A stretch of DNA of 10,035 nucleotides, from the NCBI GenBank assembly GCA_946537565.1, contig CAMNFW010000063.1, positions 1 to 10,035 of the forward strand. Reading direction: 5' to 3'. The notes beneath the pieces were generated by a model. It worked only from the letters and a program-made list of their open reading frames with translations, was not told the origin of the DNA and ran no database searches. The stretch is from an uncultured Ruminococcus sp. Lineage in GTDB: Bacteria; Bacillota; Clostridia; Oscillospirales; Ruminococcaceae. The translations under genes were made by a program, and so were the position numbers. Within the stretch, counting starts at the first letter, position 1; every line of letters starts with the position of its first letter. Shown piece by piece: positions 1 through 6,494 of this stretch.

Positions 1-907
1 TTACCTGCTTGCTCCAGTCATTGCCGGAGGGACTTCCTTCAGCCTTTGCAGAGTTAGCTATTGTAGCGCCAGCTGGGAGAGAATCCATATTATACTCTGC
101 AACGAGCATTGATGTCGGGCTTGTGCCGGGATCAACGAAATAAACAACCTTTACCTTGTCACCTGGCTGAGCCTCATAAAGCTCTTTCTCAGGTGAAACG
201 ATATAATCAGCCTTTGTCTCAAATTCAGAAGGACCGGCTGTAGTTGTTGTTGCTTTAGTAGTTGAAGCTGTAGTAGTAGTTTCTTCACCGCCATCACCGA
301 TGATGAGCGTAGCAATCTGTCTTGTGGCATCGAACTCATCCTTGTTATTTTTACCAACAACGTGGAATCTGTTGAAGTCAATCTCATATGTGCCGTTAGC
401 AGCATCAGCAGGGATTGTGATAGAATAAGTCAGGATAGCTGTATCCTTGTCGATAGTAGAAGGCTCACCGCCAACGAGAGTGTTGAGATAGAGAGTTGTG
501 ATTCCTTCAGCGTTAACCTGTGGACTCCAAGCATTACCGGAGGGACTTGCCTCAGCCTTTGAGGAGTTAACGATTGTAGCACCAGCCGGGAGAGTGTCCA
601 TATTGAACTCAGCAACGAGCATTGAAGTCAGATTTGAGCCGGGATCAACGTAATAAGCAACCTTTACCTTATCACCGGGATTAGCTTTATACTCAGTCTG
701 CTCAGGCTTAACAATGTAGTCAGCCTTTGTCTCGAAGTCGCCTTCTGTCTTATTAGCAGAAACATCCAAAACTTCTCCTATACTAACGTTAGGCTGCTCA
801 GCAGAAAGACTGCCGGCAGCACTAACGGACATAGTTGAAGCAAATGCACTTGTAATGAACGATAAGCTCATTGCCACGGATGTAACTGCCGAAAGCAGTT
901 TCTTCAT
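1..907 (-). CDS. scaB: ScaB-like scaffoldin, N-terminal part (cut by window edge)
   Basis: This is the first 302 residues of a secreted multi-cohesin scaffoldin; the gene continues past base 1. The ATG at 905-907 is preceded by GGAAAGG at 918-924 with a 10-base spacer. Residues 1 to about 23 form a signal peptide (MKK, hydrophobic core, SAFA). After a short spacer, a cohesin-like beta-sandwich module covers residues 58-207, a Thr-rich linker 210-225, and a second module starts at 229 and is cut at 302. Shared module motifs are ADYIV.P, PG-KVKV, YxVDPG, SMLVAE and, in module 1, IPADAANG. Module 1 is nearly identical to the ScaA cohesin. The gene follows scaA by 55 bases, so it is probably in the same operon. 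In R. flavefaciens, ScaB follows ScaA, its first cohesins resemble those of ScaA, and it ends in an X-dockerin. The C-terminal dockerin cannot be seen here, so the name rests on gene order and the start. Confidence 0.72.
   Translation of the reverse strand, partial: MKKLLSAVTSVAMSLSFITSAFASTMSVSAAGSLSAEQPNVSIGEVLDVSANKTEGDFETKADYIVKPEQTEYKANPGDKVKVAYYVDPGSNLTSMLVAEFNMDTLPAGATIVNSSKAEASPSGNAWSPQVNAEGITTLYLNTLVGGEPSTIDKDTAILTYSITIPADAANGTYEIDFNRFHVVGKNNKDEFDATRQIATLIIGDGGEETTTTASTTKATTTTAGPSEFETKADYIVSPEKELYEAQPGDKVKVVYFVDPGTSPTSMLVAEYNMDSLPAGATIANSAKAEGSPSGNDWSKQV
287..736 (-). repeat. Cohesin module copy 1 of ScaB (repeat of 1284-1733)
   Basis: This 450-base segment encodes residues 58-207 of the ScaB-like protein. 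By my hand alignment 133 of 150 residues match ScaA residues 293-442, with no gaps. Bases 489-542 are identical to 1486-1539 (54 bases). The copies lie 997 bases apart in the same orientation. Confidence 0.9.
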
Positions 908-962
908 TAGCGCATTTCCTTTCCGAGCAATTGCTCTATTTTATTGGATAGGTTTCTGCAAA

Positions 963-2609
963 TCAGCCCTGAACGGGAAGAGTTACAAGGTGAACGATGC
1001 TCTGGATGATAGCGTCGGAGTCGAGTGAATCCAGACCTTCGCCGTTCTTAGGAGCATAGCAGTCAGCATTGAGCTTGCCCTGATCTGTGAGGTTGTAGGA
1101 CTTAGCATCATTGAGCCACTTGTTGAGAACAACAACGTCAGCAACATTTACCTTGCCATCGCAGTTTGAATCGCCCCAGTCAGGGTCGCCAGGCTTCTTG
1201 GTGGTAGTAGCTGTAGTTGTAGTTGTAGCCTTTGTAGTTGTAGCTGTTGTAGTTGTAGCTGTTGTAGTTGTAGTGGTTTCTGTACCGCCGTCGCCGATGA
1301 TGAGCTTAGCAGTCTGTCTTGTAGCATCGAACTCGTCCTTATTGTTAGCACCAACAACGTGGAATCTGTTGAAGTCAAGCTCATATTCGCCGTCAGCAGC
1401 ATCAGCAGGGATTGTGATTGAGTAAGTCAGGATAGCAGTATCCTTGTCGATCATAGAAGGCTCACCGCCAACGAGAGTGTTGAGGTAGAGAGTTGTGATT
1501 CCTTCAGCGTTAACCTGTGGACTCCAAGCATTACCGGAGAGGCTTGCCTCAGCCTTTGAGGAGTTAACGATTTTAGCACCAGCCGGGAGTGAATCCATGT
1601 TGTACTCAGCAACGAGCATTGAAGACGGATTTGAGCCGGGGTCAACGTAGTAAACAACCTTTACCTTTTCGCCAGGATTAGCCTTATACTCAGTCTGCTC
1701 AGGCTTTACAATGTAGTCAGCCTTTACAGGGAACTCATCTGTACCGCCGCCGTTAGTTGTTGTAACAACGGTAGTAGTTGTTGTAGGAGTATCCTTTGTT
1801 GTAGTAGCTGTAGTAGTTGTAGTTGTATCCTGAGCATCACCTTCAACAGTAATTGTAAGACCCTTAAGAGTCAGGTTGCTGTTCTTTGTTGTATACTTAG
1901 TTGAACCAACCTCGATCATGTTAGAATATGTCTCAGGATGCTCAGGGTCGCTGTTGTAGTCACAGAAATCAAGAGTATACTCACCAGCAGGTGTTCCCTG
2001 TGCGAACTCAACATTGATTACATAGATCGGATAATCATCAGACTTAGAACCTAAGTAAGTATATCCTGTACCGTTATCAGCTGAGATCCATACGCCTGAA
2101 GCGAAAGCATTAGGAGTTTTAGCAGCCTTTGAGCTTTCAGCTGTAAGATACTGACCGTTAGAGCTTCCGCAGCGGCTGAGTGAATACTCTTCTTCAACCT
2201 CGTCATAGTCGAACTTGCCGTCGAATGTAGCATAGCGCTTTGTGCTTACAGAAGCATCGCCCTTAGAATATGTCTGAGCAGCTGAAAAATAATCCTGTGT
2301 ATAAGAAGCGCTGGAGAACTTTACTTTTGAAGCGTCACCGTTTGCAGAGTTTACAGTGAACTGAGAAGCAATAGACTCACAGTCATTTGTACCCTCAACG
2401 ATGTAAACACCAACAGGAACTGTAACAGCACCAGCAGCGATATCAGCAGCAGAGATTGTTGTTGAAGCCTCTGTTCCGGCAGGAGTTAAGAAGGGGCGGA
2501 TCTCGAGTGACTTGCTTGCGTCAGCAGCACCTGTAGCAAAAGGAACTGCTGAGCCTAACATTGATGCAGCCATAGCAAGTGAAGCAGCTGCAGAAATAAG
2601 TTTCTTCAT
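963..2609 (-). CDS. scaA: ScaA-like scaffoldin: divergent N-terminal module, one cohesin, C-terminal dockerin
   Basis: This is a secreted 548-residue scaffoldin. The start ATG at 2607-2609 has AAGAAAGG (2621-2628) 11 bases upstream. Residues 1 to about 27 are a signal peptide. Residues 31-257 form a module of unassigned family with three Cys (77, 147, 216) and cohesin-like strand patterns (TVPVGVYIV, YPIYVINVEF, AGEYTLDF). A Thr-rich linker spans 261-286, a cohesin 293-440, a second Thr-rich linker 443-471, and a dockerin about 478-545. The first calcium loop of the dockerin has D480, N482, D484, N488 and D491. The second, around N514-D530, is irregular and longer. In R. flavefaciens, ScaA cohesins bind enzyme and ScaC dockerins while its dockerin binds ScaB. 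It lies 116 bases after scaC and 55 bases before scaB. R. flavefaciens ScaA proteins carry two or three cohesins, so a single clear one is short unless the N-terminal module also counts. Confidence 0.75.
   Translation of the reverse strand: MKKLISAAASLAMAASMLGSAVPFATGAADASKSLEIRPFLTPAGTEASTTISAADIAAGAVTVPVGVYIVEGTNDCESIASQFTVNSANGDASKVKFSSASYTQDYFSAAQTYSKGDASVSTKRYATFDGKFDYDEVEEEYSLSRCGSSNGQYLTAESSKAAKTPNAFASGVWISADNGTGYTYLGSKSDDYPIYVINVEFAQGTPAGEYTLDFCDYNSDPEHPETYSNMIEVGSTKYTTKNSNLTLKGLTITVEGDAQDTTTTTTATTTKDTPTTTTTVVTTTNGGGTDEFPVKADYIVKPEQTEYKANPGEKVKVVYYVDPGSNPSSMLVAEYNMDSLPAGAKIVNSSKAEASLSGNAWSPQVNAEGITTLYLNTLVGGEPSMIDKDTAILTYSITIPADAADGEYELDFNRFHVVGANNKDEFDATRQTAKLIIGDGGTETTTTTTATTTTATTTKATTTTTATTTKKPGDPDWGDSNCDGKVNVADVVVLNKWLNDAKSYNLTDQGKLNADCYAPKNGEGLDSLDSDAIIQSIVHLVTLPVQG
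1194..1283 (-). repeat. Thr-rich linker, low-complexity DNA
   Basis: This segment encodes ScaA residues 443-472, almost all Thr and Ala with a few Lys, between cohesin and dockerin. On the plus strand it is a run of degenerate GTTGTA/GCTGTA hexamers with an imperfect 18-base unit. Such linkers act as flexible spacers, are often O-glycosylated, and can change length by slippage. Confidence 0.85.
1284..1733 (-). repeat. Cohesin module of ScaA (repeat of 287-736)
   Basis: This segment encodes ScaA residues 293-442 and is the partner of the ScaB module 1 copy. It has 17 differences in 150 residues and shares a 54-base identical tract (1486-1539 with 489-542). Confidence 0.9.
1752..1829 (-). repeat. 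Thr-rich linker between N-terminal module and cohesin of ScaA
   Basis: This segment encodes residues 261-286, runs of Thr broken by Ala, Val, Lys, Asp and Pro, and is followed by a Gly-rich turn. On the plus strand it reads as GTTGTAGTAGTT-type low-complexity sequence. Confidence 0.8.
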
Positions 2610-2725
2610 TTGTAATAATTCCTTTCTTTAGGTATATAACCTATTATTTTTATGCTTTTGGGTTTGTATTCCTTTGTAAGGGGGACAAATCAGATAATCT
2701 CAGGATCAAAGCTGTATTCAATCAC

Positions 2726-3568
2726 TCAGGGCATCTCAGGCAGCTCAGTAATAACCTTAGCATCCAGTTTCTGGATAGCAAGAGCATCCTTAGCTGTAAC
2801 GCCGTCGCCTGGGTTATAGCAGTCGCCGTTGATAAGAGCCTGACCCTCAAGACCGTATTTGTCTACAAGAGCTACGTGCTGGAGAATAGCAACAGCATCA
2901 GCAACTGTAACCTTACCATCGAGGTTAGCGTCACCGAGCAGACCTGTTGGTGTAACACTGCTGCCGCTGTCCTTGATAGTTACTCCGCCGTTCTTGACAT
3001 CAACAGAGTACTTAACAGCAACACCGTTCTGCATATAGCCGCAGTCGATCTCGGTGTTAGCGTCACCTGTCTTCGGAACTACCTCACGATCTGTAGCAAC
3101 GACCTTTATATCAGCCGTTGTTCCGGGCGCAGCGCTTTCAGAAACTGTACCTGATACTGTACAGAAAACTCCCTCGCCCTTCAGCCAGTAAGTAGAATCA
3201 TCAAGAGATGTTGACCACATCAGGCTGATAAGACCCTCATTTTCTGTGTAGCTGTTGAAATTAGGAAGCATAGAAGCTGTAGAATCAGCTCCGGATGCAC
3301 CTGTTTCAGTAAGCTTACCAGGTGTAACTGAGGTTATTGAGAGAATGCTTGCATCAAACTCCAGAGAGAAATTTAAACCCTGTATACCTGTGGCAGGAAT
3401 ATCAGCGAGCGACACCTCCACCGTAAACTGTTCACCTGGGTTAGCCTCCGCCTGGCTGACGGATATCTGCACTGTTTCGCCAGCAGCAACAACAGGAGCA
3501 ACCGAGCAAACTGAAAGTGAAAGCATCGCAGCAGCCATTGCTCCGACGACTATCTTTTTTGTCTTCAT
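2726..3568 (-). CDS. scaC: ScaC-like adaptor scaffoldin (one cohesin plus one dockerin)
   Basis: This secreted 280-residue protein has the size and layout of R. flavefaciens ScaC. The in-frame codon at 3613 is not the likely start: a strong GGAGG at 3576-3580 sits 7 bases before the ATG at 3566-3568. Residues 1-29 are a signal peptide ending VVAA. A typical cohesin covers about 31-200 (SQAEANPGEQFTVEVSL, GIQGLNFSLEFD, a LKGEGVF segment). The dockerin covers about 211-277: loop 1 has D213, N215, D217, T221 and D224, and loop 2 has the ruminococcal pattern GDCYNPGDGVTAKDALAIQ. In R. flavefaciens, ScaC docks on ScaA and offers a cohesin of different specificity, widening the set of enzymes carried. 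This cohesin shows no clear resemblance to the ScaA/ScaB modules, as expected for an adaptor. It is the first gene of the scaffoldin operon. The cohesin-dockerin call is secure; the ortholog name rests on layout and order. Confidence 0.82.
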   Translation of the reverse strand: MKTKKIVVGAMAAAMLSLSVCSVAPVVAAGETVQISVSQAEANPGEQFTVEVSLADIPATGIQGLNFSLEFDASILSITSVTPGKLTETGASGADSTASMLPNFNSYTENEGLISLMWSTSLDDSTYWLKGEGVFCTVSGTVSESAAPGTTADIKVVATDREVVPKTGDANTEIDCGYMQNGVAVKYSVDVKNGGVTIKDSGSSVTPTGLLGDANLDGKVTVADAVAILQHVALVDKYGLEGQALINGDCYNPGDGVTAKDALAIQKLDAKVITELPEMP

Positions 3569-3622
3569 GTTTTTTCCTCCTTCTTCATTAATGTTATATA
3601 ACAACGGAACCAAAGCCCCCTT

Positions 3623-3631
3623 ATTATATCA
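3623..3631 (-). promoter_or_regulatory. Proximal promoter of the scaffoldin operon (extended -10)
   Basis: The minus strand reads TGATATAAT here, an extended -10 (TG-n-TATAAT). The -35 position about 17 bases upstream (near 3646-3651) is only CTGCAA, so the extended -10 would carry recognition. Predicted transcription starts near 3616, about 47 bases before the scaC ATG. Confidence 0.6.
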
Positions 3632-3646
3632 TGTCTTAAAATATTT

Positions 3647-3779
3647 TGCAGCACTCATCAGCTGCACACCTGACTAACTGCATCATGAACAAACATTGTT
3701 ACATTAACAGGCGAGCGGTGCCTGCTCATGCAGTGGTTAAATTAAGACACATCACACTGCCGTGATGGATTCTCAATCC
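3647..3779 (-). ncRNA. Candidate structured RNA or leader upstream of scaC (unassigned)
   Basis: Between two possible promoters lies a run of perfect inverted repeats that nest properly. The stem ACTGCAT 3677-3683 with ATGCAGT 3728-3734 encloses two hairpins, AACAA/TTGTT (3688-3700) and CAGGC/GCCTG (3708-3724), giving a three-way junction. On one side are CATCAC/GTGATG (3750-3767) and GGATT/AATCC (3767-3779); on the other is TGCAGC/GCTGCA (3647-3666). On the minus strand the last hairpin is followed by AAATATTTT, a weak terminator-like tail. I do not recognise a known riboswitch class. The strand is inferred from the scaC direction; the pairs themselves fit either strand. Confidence 0.4.
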
Positions 3780-3805
3780 CAAAATCTATATTTATTCATG
3801 ATTTT

Positions 3806-3834
3806 ATTATATATCAGGTCTCGAAAAAAGTAAA
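3806..3834 (-). promoter_or_regulatory. Possible distal promoter upstream of scaC
   Basis: The minus strand has TTTACT (3829-3834), a 17-base spacer, then TATAAT (3806-3811). A start near 3799 would give a scaC leader of about 230 bases containing the hairpins at 3647-3779. The region is AT-rich, so a chance match is possible. Confidence 0.4.
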
Positions 3835-3887
3835 TAGCTTTATGGTGTTTTTGGTATTTTATCTAAACATGGAATATATTTTTTGCA

Positions 3888-3931
3888 CGCTTTGCACAAC
3901 ACCAAAATCCATAAAAAAGGGTTGCAAAGCG
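3888..3931. repeat. 9-bp inverted repeat after the capA-like gene
   Basis: CGCTTTGCA (3888-3896) pairs with TGCAAAGCG (3923-3931); with a two-base bulge the stem adds two more pairs. A TTTGCAC direct repeat sits at 3882-3888 and 3891-3897. It lies 30 to 75 bases beyond the capA-like stop, where a terminator is expected, but no T-run follows on the minus strand, so it is not a standard terminator. Confidence 0.5.
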
Positions 3932-3962
3932 GTTGTTCTTAATTAGATGTGAATTTATTAAT

Positions 3963-5243
3963 TTATTTGTCGAGTTTTTGGAATTCTTTAGGAATACTCT
4001 CGTCAATTATCTGATTCAGAATGTCCCAGCTGAAGGAAGTATATGTTCCCTGCGGGACCGCATAAGGAATACCATGTACTGCTGCAAGCTCAGGAGTATA
4101 TTTGCTGTAGGGGTAGACTCCCAGATTGCTGAAATCTCCAACCTCATAATGGATTATATTAGGTATAGCCCCTACATCTTCAAGGGTTATTTCTCCGGTA
4201 TCGCCGTGGAGAACGATATCGAAGTCGGGCATTTCGCCCACAAGGTTAAAGTTATCGGTCTGACAGCATATGAAATTTCCCATAGAGTAGAAGACAAATC
4301 CCTTTGTTCCATCGTCACGCTCTATCCATTCCATAGTTTCAGCGGTATGGGTATGGCAGCCGAGTATAACATCTGCGCCCCAGTTCACCATTTTATTTGC
4401 AAGCTCGATCCTGTCCTCAGATACAAGATGTGTATCCTCAACACCCCAGTGTGCTGATACGACAACTGCATCTGCTATTTTGTCAGCTTCCTCGATCTGG
4501 CGCTGGATAACGTCTTCCTCATAGTTCATGATAACTCTCAGAGAAGAATCATCAGGTATCGAAAATCCGTTTATATGTTCAGCGTAAGCCAGGAATGCGA
4601 TCTTGACGCCGTTGACATCACGCACTCTTATGTTATTGGCATCTTCCTCGTTAAGGTAAGCGCCTAGTACGGTGAGATCATACTCCTTAGCCTTCTGGTT
4701 CCAGAAGTTTATTGACTCTTCCAAAGCCGAAGCACCAAAGTCCAGCAGATGATTGTTAGCCATTGTAACAACGTCGAAGCCCATATCGATTACGGCATCT
4801 GCCACCTCCGGCGGAGAATTGAACAGCAGGGCGCCGCCGTTTGCACCTCTGATCTCATTGCTGGGTGATATTATCGTTTCCTGATTGATTATAGCGAGAT
4901 CAGCTTCCTCAATAAGATACTTAACGTGTTGATAGAGAGGCTTGAAATCAAAATTTTCGCCGGGACCAGCAAGCTTCTCTGCATTTTTATATACAGAATA
5001 ATGTATCAGGTTATCACCGACAGCAGTAACGTGAACTGTCTTATCCGCCGGAACAGGCACAGTTGTTGGTTCAGTGGTGTTCTCTTCTTCCGGTTCCGTT
5101 TCATTTTCAGCAGGAGCAGCACTGGGTGCTTCATTTTTATTTCCTGCTGATCCCACTACTTTTGAAGTACAGCTTGCAACAGTTGTGATCAGCACAGCCA
5201 ATACAGCTATGGCAGCGGCAGCACGGCCTTTTCTTAATTTCAT
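3963..5243 (-). CDS. CapA-family (PGA_cap) metallophosphatase-like lipoprotein
   Basis: This 426-residue protein begins with a lipoprotein signal peptide: the VASC lipobox puts the lipidated Cys at residue 25. A low-complexity Glu/Pro/Thr stretch follows to about 66, a likely spacer from the membrane. Residues 69 to about 340 carry the CapA/PGA_cap motifs: AVGDNLIH (D77, N78), NQET (E122), MANNHLLDFG (N163, N164, H165, D168), SAHWGVED (H265, E269) and GCHTHTAETMEW (H297, H299), then YSMGNF. These residues form a calcineurin-like metal site. Family members are linked to poly-gamma-glutamate or surface polymer metabolism, but no capB or capC lies nearby, so the substrate is unknown. GGGAG (5252-5256) precedes the ATG. 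It is preceded by its own promoter and followed by 394 bases before scaC, so it is probably monocistronic. Confidence 0.88.
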   Translation of the reverse strand: MKLRKGRAAAAIAVLAVLITTVASCTSKVVGSAGNKNEAPSAAPAENETEPEEENTTEPTTVPVPADKTVHVTAVGDNLIHYSVYKNAEKLAGPGENFDFKPLYQHVKYLIEEADLAIINQETIISPSNEIRGANGGALLFNSPPEVADAVIDMGFDVVTMANNHLLDFGASALEESINFWNQKAKEYDLTVLGAYLNEEDANNIRVRDVNGVKIAFLAYAEHINGFSIPDDSSLRVIMNYEEDVIQRQIEEADKIADAVVVSAHWGVEDTHLVSEDRIELANKMVNWGADVILGCHTHTAETMEWIERDDGTKGFVFYSMGNFICCQTDNFNLVGEMPDFDIVLHGDTGEITLEDVGAIPNIIHYEVGDFSNLGVYPYSKYTPELAAVHGIPYAVPQGTYTSFSWDILNQIIDESIPKEFQKLDK

Positions 5244-5299
5244 TACACGATCTCCCTTTTATCCGGACCGGGAAAACTCCCCTGTCCTTCAGCAATTAT

Positions 5300-5328
5300 A
5301 TTATACCACATTGATTTTGATTTTGCAA
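5300..5328 (-). promoter_or_regulatory. Promoter of the capA-like gene
   Basis: The minus strand has TTGCAA (5323-5328), a 17-base spacer, and TATAAT (5300-5305) preceded by TGG, an extended -10. A second overlapping TATAAT lies at 5295-5300. The predicted start is about 50 bases before the ATG. Confidence 0.7.
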
Positions 5329-5492
5329 TTACCCTTTGTATGTTTTTTATTGATAATTACGGACAGTTTTATTAATTTCTTTATTAATAATCAGTTTGAA
5401 ACAACGTATATTCGTCATTTTTTTAATACTCCGCAATTATTTAAGCAACACTTGTTCAAATACACGAAATTTAATGATAATTTTTGTGCATT

Positions 5493-6494
5493 TTAACAGC
5501 CTGCATTTCTTGACCTTTGCAGCTCAATGAACTCGCCGGCAAGAGCCTCAGCCTCTGAATATGAAGAAAGCAAGTAACATCTTCCACGGAATTTAGCGCT
5601 TCCGTAATAGCCGTTCATGTACCAGGCTGCGTGCTTGCGAGCCTCGTGCATAGCCATTTCCTCATTTTTTTCACTGAGACTGATAATGAGGCGGATATGC
5701 TCCAGCATCACCTGCATTTTTTCCTCAACTGTGGGCGGTGAATAATCTCCGCCGTTGAAATGCGCTGCAATTTCCTTAAAAATGAAGGGGTTGCCGTAGC
5801 TTCCTCTTGCGATCATAACCAGATCGCAGCCTGTCTCCTCATACATTTTAAGGCAGCTGTTCAGATCGGTTACATCTCCGTTCCCGAAAACCGGTATGCT
5901 CACAGATCCTTTCACTCTTCTGATGACATTCCAGTCAGCCTTTCCGCTGTAAAACTGATCTCTCGTTCTCCCATGAACCGCAACTGCCGCAGCTCCGGCA
6001 GCTTCAACAGCCTTTGCAGCTTCGCATACATTGATATCATCGCTGCTCCAGCCGCTCCTGAGTTTTACTGTAACAGGCACATCTCCGGCAGCTTTTACAG
6101 CCGCTGCTGTTATCTCAGCTGCCAGTGAAATATCCTTCATCAACGCTGAACCTGCGCCTGTTCCCACCACCTTCGGTACGGGACAGCCCATATTGATATC
6201 AATAATATCCGGTTCATATTTCAGAACTATGTCCACAGCCTTTGCCATGAATTCAGGCTCGCTCCCAAACAGCTGAACTGCCATAGGACGTTCCTGCTCG
6301 GTGACAGTGCAGAGCTGAGCGGTTTTTTTGTCGCTGTAGCATATGCCCTTAGCCGAGACCATTTCGCTCACCACATAAGCTGCTCCGAATTTTTTACACA
6401 TCAGGCGGTAAGCTCTGTCTGCCACGCCCGCCATTGGTGCAAGGGCAGCTGTTACAGGTATGCTGACTTTTCCAAGCTCAACCGTTCTGTTCAT
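5493..6494 (-). CDS. dusB: tRNA-dihydrouridine synthase, DusB-like
   Basis: This 333-residue flavoenzyme reduces uridines of tRNA to dihydrouridine using FMN and NADPH. The TIM-barrel motifs appear in order: LAPMAGVADRAYR (18-30, FMN site), EMVSAKG (44-50), VQLFGSEP (73-80), DINMGCP (99-105, catalytic C104), TVKLRSGW (142-149), AVHGRTRDQFYSGKADW (172-188), PVFGNGDV (201-208) and MIARGSYGNPFIF (227-239). A helical C-terminal domain follows, with HEARKHAAWYMNGYYG. The ATG at 6492-6494 is chosen because AAGAGG (6501-6506) sits 6 bases upstream; an in-frame earlier start at 6539 would add a Lys/Arg-rich tail and overlap gtrA more deeply. The gene overlaps the end of the gtrA-like gene by 17 bases, suggesting cotranscription and coupled translation. 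I see no convincing terminator in the 249 AT-rich bases before the capA-like gene. Confidence 0.95.
   Translation of the reverse strand: MNRTVELGKVSIPVTAALAPMAGVADRAYRLMCKKFGAAYVVSEMVSAKGICYSDKKTAQLCTVTEQERPMAVQLFGSEPEFMAKAVDIVLKYEPDIIDINMGCPVPKVVGTGAGSALMKDISLAAEITAAAVKAAGDVPVTVKLRSGWSSDDINVCEAAKAVEAAGAAAVAVHGRTRDQFYSGKADWNVIRRVKGSVSIPVFGNGDVTDLNSCLKMYEETGCDLVMIARGSYGNPFIFKEIAAHFNGGDYSPPTVEEKMQVMLEHIRLIISLSEKNEEMAMHEARKHAAWYMNGYYGSAKFRGRCYLLSSYSEAEALAGEFIELQRSRNAGC

Noticed and set aside
1194..1283. Tandem GTTGTA-type repeats as a possible CRISPR-like or mobile array
   Set aside because: There are no spacers; the repeats keep the reading frame and encode a Thr/Ala linker typical of scaffoldins.
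2673..2689. Small hairpin TTTGT/ACAAA between scaC and scaA as a terminator
   Set aside because: Only five mostly A-T pairs with no T-run on the minus strand; the gap looks like an ordinary operon spacer.
3568..3613. Longer scaC start 15 codons upstream
   Set aside because: The added residues would precede a normal signal peptide, and the GGAGG ribosome site lies between the two starts, at the right distance from the shorter one. The region also overlaps the predicted transcription start.
3646..3668. CTGATGAG on the minus strand, like a hammerhead ribozyme core
   Set aside because: The required second core segment (GAAA after a stem II) and the third stem are not present at the right place; CTGATGAG is simply part of a hairpin loop and arm.
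3933..4457. Plus-strand reading frame opposite the capA-like gene
   Set aside because: It covers the conserved CapA motifs in antisense, lacks a ribosome binding site and encodes no recognisable protein.
5329..5492. AT-rich gap after dusB searched for a terminator or small gene
   Set aside because: No stem of convincing length with a T-run on the minus strand and no short frame with a ribosome binding site was found.
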